From: Pigoraptor vietnamica
Lineage: Eukaryota > Opisthokonta > Filasterea
Length of the DNA stretch: 64,000 nt
Assembly (NCBI GenBank): GCA_943704525.1
Contig: CALSCQ010002712.1
Span: 332 to 64,331, forward strand
Reading direction: 5' to 3'
Positions 35,801 through 47,876 of the stretch are shown here, piece after piece. Position numbers and translations under genes: made by a program. Below the pieces are notes generated by a model that saw nothing but the letters and a program-made list of their open reading frames with translations, was not told where the DNA came from and did no database searches. Each line of letters begins with the position of its first letter. Position 1 is the stretch's first letter.

Positions 35801-38800
35801 GCGTTCGCGAGGGCCCTTCTGTGGTGCAGGCGTCCTTTATGGACAAGCGGCAGCTGAGTCACGCTAGCCAGCTCTCGACGTCGTCGTCGTCGCCAACTTC
35901 CCTCGGGATCAACTTCACTCCGAAGTACGCGTCCGACGGAGAGGCCACTCCTGAGGGCGACAGGACGCCGACGTACAACCCCAAGCCCTTGAACCTCGCT
36001 GGCGTGCCCGTCCACTCGGCCCTGGATCCGATTGTCGAGCGTCTTGCCGACCACAGGCACGAACTGTGGGCCGCGGCGAAGCTCAGCTCCGGGTGGCGAT
36101 ACGGCTTGCGGCCGAAGGCTGGGAAGGTGGGGTTTGAATACCTTCGGCTTATTGATCGTGAGCTGCTACTTTGCCTCAATATCATTTGTGCTGATGACAC
36201 CATCCATTCTTTCGTACAGGCTGTGCGGGAGAACCCACGCCTCGTGCCCTATGACATGCTCACCGATGCCGAGAAGCTGCCCGACCGCAAGTTTGCGCTG
36301 GACGCGGTTAAGGTAAGCGTCGGTGCACGACGTACACTAGTTCGTCGTGGCGTGTGGGCGGACGCTTTTGGCGCGTGATGCGCTTGGGCTTTGGGCGCGT
36401 GATGCGCTTTTGTGTTCATTCTCGATGCAGCGCCCTCATGCCCAATATTTCCTACAGCTTGCGACCGTGGTCGGTTTCGACATCAAGGTCGGTGCAGCCG
36501 TCGACGTCGAGACGACGCCAAGCGGGCCGGAGCAGCGCTTTGCGGCGAAGCTCCTGCGCATGGCGGAAGAGAGCATCATTCTCGCCGAGCATGTCAAGTC
36601 GCAGTCGCTCAATGGCGGCGGCAAGCAGCATCTCGGCCGGTCGATTTCCGTCACTCCCTCGACCTCGTCCAAGCAGAACGGCACGCCCCAGGCGAACGGC
36701 GTGTCGCCGCATAGCCCACCTCCGCAGAGGAGGAGGTCCGCTGCGTCGCCACCGGAGCGACGAAGACGCGTGACGATCGCCTCGCCTACAAGCAGCCCGC
36801 AGAAGCAGCCGCCGCCGCCAGTCACGCCTACGCCGCCGCCAGCAGCGACGCCGCCGCTCGCACAGAAACCGCCCCAGCATCCCCAAGGGTCGCCCGAGTT
36901 CGTTCTCCACGCACTCGTGCCTCTTCTCACGCAGTGCGTCGACATGCACCGCACGTACTTCCTCGGAACCAACGCCAACGGATGCGCGAGTCTGGTGGAG
37001 CGCCGTGCCGCGGAGGCCGTCTTCGACCGCCTGTTCCGCATGGCGCGTGCTCGCGTGCGGTCGCGTGACGTGGCGTGGTGCACGCTGGCCTCCCTGCGCG
37101 CCTTCAACTTCTGCTTCCAGTCGATGCTGCGCGCACTTGCGCCCGAGGCCTTCGCCAAGCACCTCACGAGCTGCCTTGACGACATTTGCCGTGCGGGCGA
37201 GTCCCCCGAGCAGGTGTTCTCCGTGGCGCTCCCTTGCGTGGCCGAGTTCTGCCGCCGCGTGCCCAAGGGCCGTCTCGGGGACGTCGCTGGCACGCGGCCC
37301 CTGCAGGAGCTTTTCCGCGCGACCCTTTGCCTGCTCGAGGGCCCCTCGATCGACATACCGCTCCGTCGCACGTGCATTGGCTCGGCGCTCGAGGCGATGG
37401 TGGGCCTCCTGCCGCCGGATTCTGTGGCGAACGCGGACGTCTCCGTCGTGCCGTCAGTCGAGGCCGCTCTCGACCTTCTTCGTGAGGTTTCCGCTGGACG
37501 CAAGGACAAGCGGCGGGCGTTTGTTGTCGAGTCACTTATCCCCCTCGTGTGCGGTTACGCGAGTGCGCATGCGCCTGCGGGTCCGGAGGGGGAGGCGATG
37601 GTGGCAGATGCCTTTGGGTCGGTGGTACGCCTCATTGGCGGTAAGGACCGAGAGCTGAAGGTTCGCCCGCTTGTGCGAAGTGCCATGTCGCTCGTCGAGC
37701 GCCTGCCGCCCCCGTGCGTCGTGCGGCACTTTGACGTTGCGACACACCAAATTGCGACGGCTTTTAACATCTTCTCGCGCAACGAGGGCTCGCGCCTGGA
37801 GGGGACGGACGAAGATTCCGCGGAGAAGCGCTGGTTGTACGTCAGCATCGACGCTCTTGTCCAACTCTTCTCCCGCCATTTCGACGTCCACGAGTGGTTT
37901 TGGCGAGACGTCACGACCGCGCGGGAAGCCGCGCCGCTACGAACTGCGTCGGTGACGTCGATGTCTGCGCCTGCTCACCCGATTGTCGCGTCGGCGGACG
38001 AGTGGGACGCGTTCTCGCGGCTGTTCTCCGGGCTGGCCAAGCTGTTTAACCACCGCTTCGACGTCCGCGATCTTCCCACGGCCCGCGACAGGGACGAGAC
38101 TGGAGTGCGTGCGTGCCTCCGCAAGATGGTGCCCATCAAAATGCAGCGCCTCGGCGCTTACGAAACGGTCGTTCGCATGGCAGTTGGCAAGCTGCTGCCG
38201 TCCGGGTCGGGGCCGGCGAGCGCGCATGTGCATGCGCAGACGCCTTCGCCGGCGACGACGACGGCCGTCAGCGCTAACGCGAGCACTGCCGGGACGGGGT
38301 CTGCGGCGAAGGGTGCGGCTGAAGAGGTCGTTGTGCCGACGCCGGACAAGGAGGATTTGTGCGAGTTTGTGCGCGCGGAAATTGCGCGCATCCCGCAGCC
38401 GCCCGCGCCCGCGCATGACTCGCGACTCACGGCGGCATTCGATGTGCTGGTGCCGACCGGCCTCTCGTCGTTGCTGGGACGCCGGCGGCGACTGACGGAT
38501 GAGGAGGTGCGCAGGGAAGCTGAGCGCAGCGTCTGCGAGCTGGCGGAGCTGCTGTCCCGCCTGCAGCGCGAGCCCGTCGAGTCGCTGTGGAAGCGCAGCA
38601 CGAGGGTGTATCTCCACCGCCACCGCTACAGCGAGATAGGCGGCTGGCTCCGCCAACTCGTGCGACGGCGCCACATCAACTACACCGAGATGAGCGCGCA
38701 CGACACGCTCGTCAACCTGGTCGTGCGGCGGTACGTGACGCTGTGGATCGCGCCACTGGCCGACACGGGCAAGGACGCGATGATTGCCGACATGAAGCTG

Positions 38801-41800
38801 CACGAGAGGGGCTCCGCCGAGGCCGACCGCGTCCGCGTGCGGCAGATCATCGGCATGTTCCACGACGCGCCCCTCGACCAGGCCGCGGACCCTCTCTACC
38901 TCAACCTCGCGCGCATCCTGTCGCGGAGCTGCCAGCTGCAGGAGGCACCTGTTACCGACCCGACACCACTGTCTGTGTCGACGTCCGCGCGCGAGAGCGA
39001 GAACGACGAAGAGGAGGGTGAAGTGAGCTTCGAGGACAAGGAGCGCGAGAAGCGGGAGCTGCGATCGCGCCAAGCGCATCTGAGCGAGCGCGGTTGCGTC
39101 GAAATGGCGGTCCACCTCATCAGTGTCAGCTACGGCCGCATTACCCCGGTGAGTGTAGCTATTCTTCAAACTCTCGATTTTCGGGCTCGACATCGCGGTT
39201 GTGTTTGTGCACTCTTCCTTTCCCTCCCGCCATCTTGGATGCTCAAATGCAACCATCCCTACCACAGCTGCTTCACGAGGTGATCCGGCTGGCGATCGCG
39301 CTCCTCGATGGCGGCAACGAGGAGGTCCAGGGGCGCATGCTGGCGTATCTGCTGAAGAGCAAGGACGCCAAATTCTTCTCGTCGGTGACGGGGCTCGTCA
39401 CGCACTGCAGCGTGCTCGACCACGAGGCGTGGGGCCGCAAGGCGCTTGCCCTCAGCCTGGGCATGGACTACGACGAGTTTAGCGGCCCTCAGACGGAGTC
39501 GGCGTTTGCGTGCGATCTGTTTCGCTTCCTGCAGCTGCTGTGCGAGGGGCACAACCTCGACTTCCAGAACTACCTCCGCACGCAGCCGGGCAACACCAAG
39601 ACGTACAACATTGTCGTCTCCACCGTCGACTACCTCCTCCGCCTGCAGGAGAAGTTTGGGGACGTCTACTGGTGGGTGTTTCTCCGGCTCGCAGTCGCTA
39701 AGAATAACGGCGTGCGTTGCGTTTTGTTGTCGTCGTTCTTGTCTTGCTATCGTGCGACGACAGTGCGCTAACGAATGTCTTGTTCTCTTTTTTCAGGTTC
39801 TACCAGAACCGCAGCACCCTCGACGACGCCGGCTGGCGCCTCTTTTCCGAGTCCCTGCGCATCGCAAACCAGGTCTTCACCACGCTCACGGAGTACGTCC
39901 AGGGGCCTTGCCGCCTGAACCAGCTCGCGCTCGCAGGCAGTCGTCTCTCGGACGCCGTCAACGGGTTCTTCACAATCTTCGCGGGGCTCTACCGCAAGCT
40001 GTCCGCGGACGCCGCGCAGGTCGAGCTGCTCCGCCAGTTCTGCGAGGTGCAGCTGTCACTAGTGCAGACGCTTACGAGCATGCTCGAGGGTAACGCCAAG
40101 TCGGACCTGATCGCCCACCACATGATCGAAGCATTTAGCGAGGGCTTTGCGGCCATCGAAGAGACGCTGCGGTTCTGCGACGTGTACATTTCGCTGAACG
40201 ACCTCGCCACGTCGGAGGTGTTTGAGACGTTCGACATCAACGGCGACGGGTGCATAAGGTGAGCAAGTCGTGCTACTGCTCTTCAGTACCGTTGAACATT
40301 CGCACGAAGGCTGTTACTTACAATTTTCTCCTCGCGTCGCAGCGCATCCGAGTTCGAGACGGTCATGCGACGCCACCTGACATACAGCGAACAGCAGATC
40401 CGGTTCCTTCTCACGTGCGCCGACGCGAACAAGGACGGTCGTCTGGACTACCGTGAGTTCACGAACCGCTTCCACGAGGAGTCGCTCGAGATGAGCTTTA
40501 TGATTGTCGTCCTGCTCAAGAGCCTCGGCGAGCTGAGCGGACGTCCGGACGCGTTCGCGGACAGCCCGGGATTCCGCCGCCTCGAGGAGTATTTCCGCAA
40601 CAACCTGGGCCGTATCGAGATTATCGGGAAGAGCGGGAGCCCCGAGTTCATCTACTTTAAGATCGAGGACGACTGGAAGCGCCAGTGGGAGAAGCCGCAG
40701 GTGCAAGAGTCGAAGCGGCAGTTCCTCGCGGAGGTCATGACGGAACACTCGACGAAGCGCCTCGAGGAGTATGTCGGATTCTGCGAGGATACGATCTTTG
40801 AGATGCAGTACTCTGCGCGCGTGTTTGGCGAGGAAAAGACGCATCACGTGAGCCCGGACGAGGCGCGCCCTCCCGCGTCGCAGTCCATTGCCGCGGACGG
40901 ATACCGCGTCGCCGCCAGCGCCGCCGATGCGATCACCTCCGTGGCAACGCTGCCCGTCACGATCGTGTCCGACGCTTGGCGTTCGGCGAACAGCGCGATT
41001 CGCTCGGGGCTGTCGCGCATTCGGACAGCGCTGACGCCGGTAGCGCGGGCAGCAGATGACCAAGCGCAGCGCGCGGTCTCTTTCGACGACTCGACGGCGC
41101 GAGGGCGGGCAGACTCTAGCGGGCGGGGCCTTCGCCGCCGCCGACAGGATACGATCTACCGCGTTGCCGAGGCCGAGCAGAGGCCTTTGGCGCGCGCGGA
41201 AGCCGAGCGAGCGCAGCAGCACGTGCCCCGCATTGAAATTGAGGCGACGAACGCCGCACCCGCAGCGCAGGCCGGCCAGCAGGGCCCCCCGACGGCGAGT
41301 GCGGCCCCGACGACGGAGTCGAACGCACAGGGTGCGGGAGGCGCCCCGCCGCCGCGTCGATCTGCCACGGCGTACACGTTCAAGTCGATCATGGCGCGGA
41401 CGTACCACGGGGCGCGGAACGTGGCCTTTGCGACTACGGTGCTTCTTAACATCACGCTGCTGTTTGTGCGCGTGGACGACATCACCGGAATGGGGACGAT
41501 CGAGGCGGACGGCGACGAGTTTGTCATCGATGACGGGGTCGTGTTGCGCACGCAGCAGGTGCTGCCGTACGTGCACTTTGCGGCGTCTGTGTGCATGCTG
41601 ATCGGCTACTACTGCCTCAAGTACCCCGTCCACATCTTCCGCCGCGAGAAGGCGATCGTGCGCATGCTCGAGTGGGGCGGGATGTGGATCACGCAGCGCG
41701 AGCCGCCCGAGTGGACGGACGTGCTCTGGTACCACTGGGACCGCATGGCCATTGCGTGCAGGTCGTTCCCCTCGAACTACTGGGACAAGTACGTCAAGCG

Positions 41801-43156
41801 CCGCGTGCGCGAGCGTTACGGCGAGGAAAAGGCGCAGGAGCTGTCAAACATTCTCGGGCCGGACGACCAGTGCGGCGAGCCGGTCGCGCCTCCTCGCAGC
41901 GTCCGCGGGCACATTGCGGCGTACGGTCGGCGCGCCTTCGTGTGGGTGCTGGCGACCGCCGGCGTGCACAAGCCGGAGGACATCGACGTTGTGTACACGA
42001 TCTGGAAGGCAGGCGTGATCCTCGGCGGCCACGACTTCTTCTACAATATCCTGTACGTCGCCTTCAGTTTCCTGGGCCTGTACAGCCCGTTCTTCTACGC
42101 TGCGCACCTGCTCGACATTGCGGTGCGCAACAAGACGCTGCGGAACGTCCTGCGGTCGGTCACGTTCAACGGGTGGCAGCTGCTCCTCACCGTCATGATG
42201 ATGTCGATCGTGATCTACATCTACACCGTGTTCGCGTTCACGTTCTTCCGCAAGTTCTACAACGTCTGCGACGAGGCGCACGACTGCAGCGTGGTGCGTG
42301 GAACCTCGCCGCTCTCGCGCACGCACCGTGAATTAGATTACGCATTGCACACTGTGATTGCTGACATCCTGACATGTTGTTGTATTCGCAGATTGAGCAC
42401 AAGTGCCACAGCATGTTCCAGTGCTTCATCTTTCACCTGTCGGTCGGCCTGCGCCAGGGCGGCGGCATCGGCGACGTGCTCCAGGACGCCGACGGGGACC
42501 CGAAGGAGTCTTACCGCATCATGTTCGACCTCAGCTTCTTCCTTATCGTCATTGTCATTCTTCTCGCCATCGTGCAGGGTGCGTCCCGTGCGCGCAATTG
42601 CAGGGCTTGCTTTGTGCGTCTTGTCGAGTGTGCAAAGTTTGCCCTTGGCTATTCTTTTTTATTCTTTTCTTTTTTTTTCTTTATATATATATATTTATTT
42701 GCGATTTTGCTGCTGCCCTATTTGTTGAGCGCACTGTGGTCTCATTCACGGCCTCTCCCCTTCGCAGGTCTCATCATCGACTCGTTCGGTGAGCTCCGCA
42801 ACATCCAGAACGAGGTCACCATGGAAATGGAGACAAAGTGCATCGTGTGCGGCGCCTCGCGCGACACGCTCGACGCCGTCCCGCACGGCTTTGAGCGACA
42901 CACGGCCGAGGAGCACAACCTCTGGAACTACCTCTTCTTCATCATGCACCTCAAGTATAAGCCCGAGACCGAGTACACGGGCCAGGAGAGCTACGTCCAC
43001 GAAATGCTCATCAAGCGCTGCATGGACTTCTTCCCCATCGGAAGGGGCGACTCGGCCGACGCCACGGACGACGCCGCCGGCGCTGCGCCGCGCGACGCCG
43101 ACCTTGAGCGCGCCGTGGCCACGGTGATCAGCAGGATGCAGCAGGCGCGGAACTGA
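26879..43156 (+). CDS. RYR: Ryanodine receptor, intracellular Ca2+ release channel
   Basis: Ten exons: 26879-27112, 27188-27416, 27518-36126, 36220-36312, 36431-39148, 39268-39671, 39797-40258, 40343-42293, 42392-42578, 42768-43156; 5091 residues (human RyR1 about 5040). The tetramer releases Ca2+ from the ER. Domains in order: N-terminal MIR region (to about 500), RIH (about 550-725), SPRY1 (740-885), RyR repeats 1-2 (937-1141), SPRY2 (1160-1315), SPRY3 (1380-1515), second RIH (about 2235-2480), RyR repeats 3-4 (2725-3055), RIH-associated region, EF-hands (4242-4253, 4277-4288), membrane domain and C-terminal Cys2-His2 zinc site. SPRY and RyR repeats separate it from IP3 receptors. The pore filter GGGIGD is at 4923-4928. 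Both EF loops keep all acidic ligands. A Pro/Gln-rich insert interrupts RyR repeat 3. Exon 3 alone is 8.6 kb. Confidence 0.97.
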
Positions 43157-43509
43157 GAGCTTCTCTGCACACGCGACTGATGCCTCATGTGGCGCTGCTG
43201 AAGTTTTCCCGATTTTGTTTGTTCTTTGAATTTTTGTTGCGTTGCAAAGCGTGTTGCGTTTCGCGCGTTGCGTGCGGTCGCGTGCCATTGATACACATTT
43301 ACGCTCTATCACGTGTTTAGAACTGAACTAGGGCTACATGTCACGCACGCGCGCTGTGTTCGAAAAGCAGCCGCAAGAGGACGTCCAGGCGCACCTCTAG
43401 CGACCCGATACATTACGCGGCGGTCGTCCCTTGCGCTCAGCAGGACGACAAAATGACTATGTACATACATACGCAACGACACGCACGCGCACACGCGCAG
43501 CCGACGCGC
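43157..43509. other. Tail-to-tail interval of RyR and UBE2J1
   Basis: 353 bp; short repeated elements GTTGCGTT/GCGTTGCG near 43236-43270. No gene seen. Confidence 0.5.
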
Positions 43510-43958
43510 TCACAGCTCTGTCTTTTGCAAGGTTGTCTTCGCGTACTTTCGGAAGAGAAGCATGCACAGCGCAACAGCGACGAGCACAATGACGGCGTTG
43601 ACGGCCCACGCGTTGCGCGGCGGTGCAACGACGACAGTCGTTCGAGCGGATGCACTTCGTTGCGGAGCAGCGCGCGGTGCAGGGGGCGCGCGAGCCTGCT
43701 GCGTGTTCGCTGGCGCGGGAGACGACGCCGGCACAGACGCCGAAGCGGCTGAGGAGGACGGGGCAGACGGCGCAGGTGCAGCACTCGGCACAGCGCTCGC
43801 GATCGGCGTCTGCGATGTCGATGAGGCCGGCTCTTCCGCAGCCTTCCCCTTATCTATCCTCACGGGCGTCGGCGCGGCAGCAGCGGTGTTGCCAGCCTCC
43901 GCCGCAGGCGCCGCGGGTCCCACGGGTGTCGCGGGTGTCGCGGGTGTGGATGGCGCAG

Positions 43959-44011
<53 letters not shown>

Positions 44012-44740
44012 CCACCCGATCCTCCCGCGCCTTCGTCAGGCGCTCCTTTGAACGAGATTTGCGCAATGGCCTCCGCGTCGGCTTTCGAGAGCGTCGCATT
44101 GGCCGCGGGCGCATCCAGCAGCACGTCCTTGTTGCACGTTCCGCACGCCGAGCACGACCAGGACGCGGACTTCTCGGCGAGCTTCTTCCGCTCCTCGGTG
44201 GGGTAGTCCAGGGCGCCGATAGCGCCGTTGCCTTTTGTGGGCATGAACGAGATGATGGCAAGCAGCACGGTGCGAATGCTCCACGATGGCTGCCAGTACT
44301 CGGGGTGGTGCGCCGAGACGCTCAGGCAAATCTTCTTGCCCACTTCGAAGCGGCCGTTTGGCGTGAGAAGCATAATACTTGGTGGCCTGCAATGCACGCG
44401 GGGCGTCAGTCCAACAGTTGTCTCTGCTGGCTCAACACGCACACAAGCATGTCAGTGTCCTAAATTCACCCTAAACACGCACACTCTCCAGAACGCACAG
44501 AGGCCGCACTCACTTGAACGGGTACTCGGGAGGCAACAGGATGCGCCCATGGTAAATCCCCCCCGTGAAATCAGACTCTGGGGGGCCGCGCAGCGTAAAG
44601 TGCCATTCGAAAATGTTGTCCTCCATCGGCTGCGCATAGTATTGGTCCGTCGCACTCTGCATCTCGCGCACCTCCTGCAGAATGCGCTTGACGGCGCTGT
44701 TCTTGAGGTTGTAGTTGCCCTTCACCGGCGAGCCCTCCAT
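43510..44740 (-). CDS. UBE2J1: UBE2J1/Ubc6e, ER-anchored ubiquitin-conjugating enzyme
   Basis: Two exons: 44740-44514 and 44386-43510; 367 residues. UBE2J-type E2 enzymes are tail-anchored in the ER membrane and ubiquitinate substrates of ER-associated degradation. The UBC fold is nearly complete in identity to the family: YNLKNSAVKRILQEVREM, DNIFEWHFTLRGPPESDF, GGIYHGRILLPPEYPF. The active-site cysteine is in FEVGKKICLSVSAHHPE. After the E2 domain comes CSACGTCNKDVLL, then an Ala/Pro/Ser-rich linker with about 17 alanines, and a C-terminal anchor (NAVIVLVAVALCMLLF) followed by a short basic tail. ATG 44740 was chosen by homology; in-frame ATGs at 44767 and 44848 would lengthen the N-terminus. 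Confidence 0.95.
43961..44011. repeat. GCC trinucleotide repeat encoding poly-alanine
   Basis: Seventeen GCC units on the plus strand, read on the minus strand as the alanine run in the linker of UBE2J1. Length is probably variable between individuals. Confidence 0.95.
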
Positions 44741-45140
44741 TCTCTCGCCAATTGCGCCCACGCGCATACCCCACAAAACTACGGACGCGAAGGAATACGC
44801 CACAGGGTCGACCACAGCGAAAGGGTCGACCGTACGCCTTCGCCGCACAACAAGGAAAAAGTGGGCTGTTGGGAGTGCCTTGTGCTTTCTTCTGGCAGCG
44901 TCAACTGCGAAGGGGCGGGTGCCACGTCAGATTTGTCTTCGCATCCGGGGTAGCTCACGACTTGAATTGAAAGTCGGCCCCGTATTTATTCAATTTTCGG
45001 GGGTTGCATTTCAATTTGTCTGGCTCCCGCCAAAATGCGCGCCAAGTTCACCCACACGCGGGAAACTGAAACGTACGGCACTCCTGTAACTCTGCGTCTG
45101 CGTCATGTTCTGACCTCGTGCGTCTCTGCGCTTTCAAAAA
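44741..45140. promoter_or_regulatory. Divergent 5' interval of UBE2J1 and EED with an E2F-like site
   Basis: 400 bp. TCCCGCCAAAA at 45025-45035 is the reverse complement of TTTTGGCGGGA, the classical E2F/DP half-site form, followed by GCGCGCC. The same 11 bases recur at 63850-63860. Site recognition is from consensus only. Confidence 0.5.
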
Positions 45141-47840
45141 ATGGCGCCGCCTAAGGGCAAGCCCTCGACGGGCGGACGGAAACCTGCCGCGAGACGCAGA
45201 ACATCGGATTCGGACGACACATCTTCTGACGATCACACTCCCAAACGCACGCGCTCGAGCGGGCCTACCATTGAGGTCGAGTCGCCTGCGGGACCGGCGT
45301 TGGAAAGCCGGCGCCCCGTAGAAGTGCCCGACTCGCAGTCGCAGTCGCACAAATTGCAGCGGTCGCAGCAACAAAAGCGTGAGAATGGCGGCGGTAAGAA
45401 GGGACCCGGGAAGGAGAGGAGAACCGCCGATGTCATCGACTTGCGGAGTTCGATGGGGAGTCCCGATGAAAGTGACGAGCAGTCGCCGGGGCGACCGCGG
45501 CCTCCCCTTGGGCGGGTGGCGAGCGGGTCCGTCATCGACCTCCTCTCGGACGCCACGAGTTCGTCAGAGTCGGAGTCGGACGACACGGACGGAGAGTACG
45601 CTGCGAAGCCGAAGAAACGCAAGGCGAACGACGGGCATTCTGGTGCTGATGGGAGAAAGGGCGTGCGCGCGAAGTCGTCCGGTGGCGACAGTCGGAGGGG
45701 GGACGACCGTGACAAACGAAAGGAGGCGAAGCGTGCGCCGGAAGTCGCGGGCGGGAAAAGCGGCTCTGCTGGGGGCAAGGAACAGGACCCGAAGCGCCCG
45801 CAGATAGCCGGAAATGGGAAGCGCGAGAGTGCCGTCGCCGAGAAAGGCAAGGAGAAGGACGCGAAGCGCGCGCCGGCTGTCGAAAGCGGAAAGAGTGAGC
45901 GCGCTGGTGTCGATCTCGTCAAGGAAAAGGAGGCAAAGCGCACGACTACCGAAAGCGGAAAGAACGGACGAGCCGGTGCCGATGGCGGAAAGAAGGGGGC
46001 GTTGAAGCGTGCGCCGGAAGCCGAAAAAGGAAAGGGTACGCCCGCAAGTGCCGACAGTGGCGTGAAGAGGCCGAAGCGCGCATTGGACAGAGACAGCGGG
46101 AGTTCGCACAGCGACGACGACGGCAGCGAAATCAGCGAGCCCCCGAGGAAGCGTGCCAAGGACGATATCCCCGCGCCGAAAGCGAAGACGGCGCGCGATG
46201 GTTCGGACGCGGAAGGGCCGGGCACCGACGACGACGTGGACGTCGAGGGCAACGACGGCGATGGGCCAGGGAACGCGCCGATGGATGTCGATCGCGAAGG
46301 GGACATCCTCGACGATGTCGACGTGCCGGAGAACGACTATCGGACGTCCAAATTCACGCCATTCCGGTTCTCGTCGTATGCGAAAGAAGACCATAAGAAG
46401 CCTCTCTATGGCGTTCGATTTAGCCCGCACCACCGGACGCTTGGCGGAAAGGGCCACGTGTTTGCGTCTGTCGGCGGCGAGCGCTGCACGGTGTATGAGT
46501 GTCCCGAGGACGGCTCCCTGCGCGTGCTGCAGTGCTACGCGGACGAAGACAGCGGCGAAGATTATTACGCGTGCGCGTGGAGCTATGCGCCCCGACCGGG
46601 CGGAGGGTCGATGCCGGTGCTGGCGATAGCGGGACTACGTGGCATTATTCGCATCATCCACACCGAAATGCGCTCAATTGCGCAGGTGCGTGCTGTCTGC
46701 TTATGTGGTGTTTATGCGTCGTGCAGCGCGCACAACCCTTTCATTGCTGTGGACGGTCCCCTTGCGTGTCGGCAAATTGTGACTGTTTTCTCACGTGCCG
46801 TCGCTGCAGTCACTTGTGGGACACGGCCACGCCATCAACGACCTCCGCTTTCACCCCCAACTCCCGCACGTGCTTCTTTCCGCGAGCCAAGACGTCTCTC
46901 TGCGCTTGTGGAATGTGCGCACGGGCGTGCCGATCGCCGTGTTTGCCGGCGACGGCGGCCACCGCGACCAAATTCTCCACGCCGTGAGTGCTGTTGCCAT
47001 CGAAACTGTGTTGTTTAACATTCGCCTTGTTCGCGGCACATGTCATTTGCCTTTAGTGAGCGTCTCAGCCTATCCCTCTACATGAATGCACTCCCTCACT
47101 CCGTCACCAACCGCCCCACATCGCCAGGACTTCAACCTGGACGCCACGCGTATCGTGTCGTGCGGCATGGACATTGCTATCAAGGTGTGGGCAATCGACA
47201 CGCCGCAAATCACCAGCGCCATTGAGCGCTCCGACGAGTACGACCCGGCGTCGTCTCGCTCGTACAGCTCGATGATACTCGTGCAAGATCCCGTCTTTTC
47301 GACGCTCTCCGTCCACGACAACTACGTCGACTGCGTATCGTGGCTGGGGAATCTCGTGCTCTCAAAGTCCGTCGGCAACACGATCGCGCTGTGGAAACCC
47401 GACGACGGCCCCCGCAAGACGGTCGCCAAGCAGAAGGCGGCGTACACGGGCGATCCCGTGATGATTCTGCACAACTTTGAGGTCAAGGACTGCGAGATTT
47501 GGTACATGCGCTTCTGCGTCGACCCCATGCAGCGGACGCTCGCCGTCGGGAACATACGGGGGAGCGTCTATGTGTACCCTCTCGACGTGCAGCGACTTGC
47601 GGCCGCGCCCCACCAGACGCTTTCGCATCCAAAGTGTCGGACGGCAGTGCGCCAAGTGGCGATCAGCGCCGATGGAACGTGAGTGTTTTGTCGCGTCGTT
47701 TTAATGGCGTACTTGATAAGCCTGATGGCACGTTTCTCGTAACTGACGCTTTTGGGCTGCGTGGGCGTTGTTGTAGGTGCCTGGCGTACGTGTGCGATGA
47801 CTCGACAGTATGGCGCTTCGATCGGTCGGTAAAGAAATGA
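45141..47840 (+). CDS. EED: EED/ESC, WD40 subunit of Polycomb repressive complex 2
   Basis: Four exons: 45141-46685, 46810-46983, 47128-47678, 47777-47840; 777 residues (human 441). EED binds trimethyl-lysine and the EZH2 catalytic subunit, and so supports H3K27 methylation. The WD40 propeller starts near residue 400. It is recognised by HKKPLYGVRFSPH, DYYACAWSYAP, VLAIAGLRGIIRIIH, GHGHAINDLRFHP, NYVDCVSWLGN, CEIWYMRF and a C-terminal CDDSTVWRFDR. The Trp-Tyr pair of the aromatic cage (IWYMRF) is kept. The first 395 residues are a basic, Lys/Asp/Ser-rich disordered region with about five imperfect repeats of 22-24 residues beginning KR(A/P/T). They are unlike animal EED and may bind DNA or RNA (inference). 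Confidence 0.95.
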
Positions 47841-47876
47841 ACGAAGTTGTAGGTTCTCCGTTTCTGGCGGGATCCC

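Noticed and set aside
26879-43156. IP3 receptor as an alternative identity
   Set aside because: Three SPRY domains, four RyR repeats and about 5090 residues are found only in ryanodine receptors.
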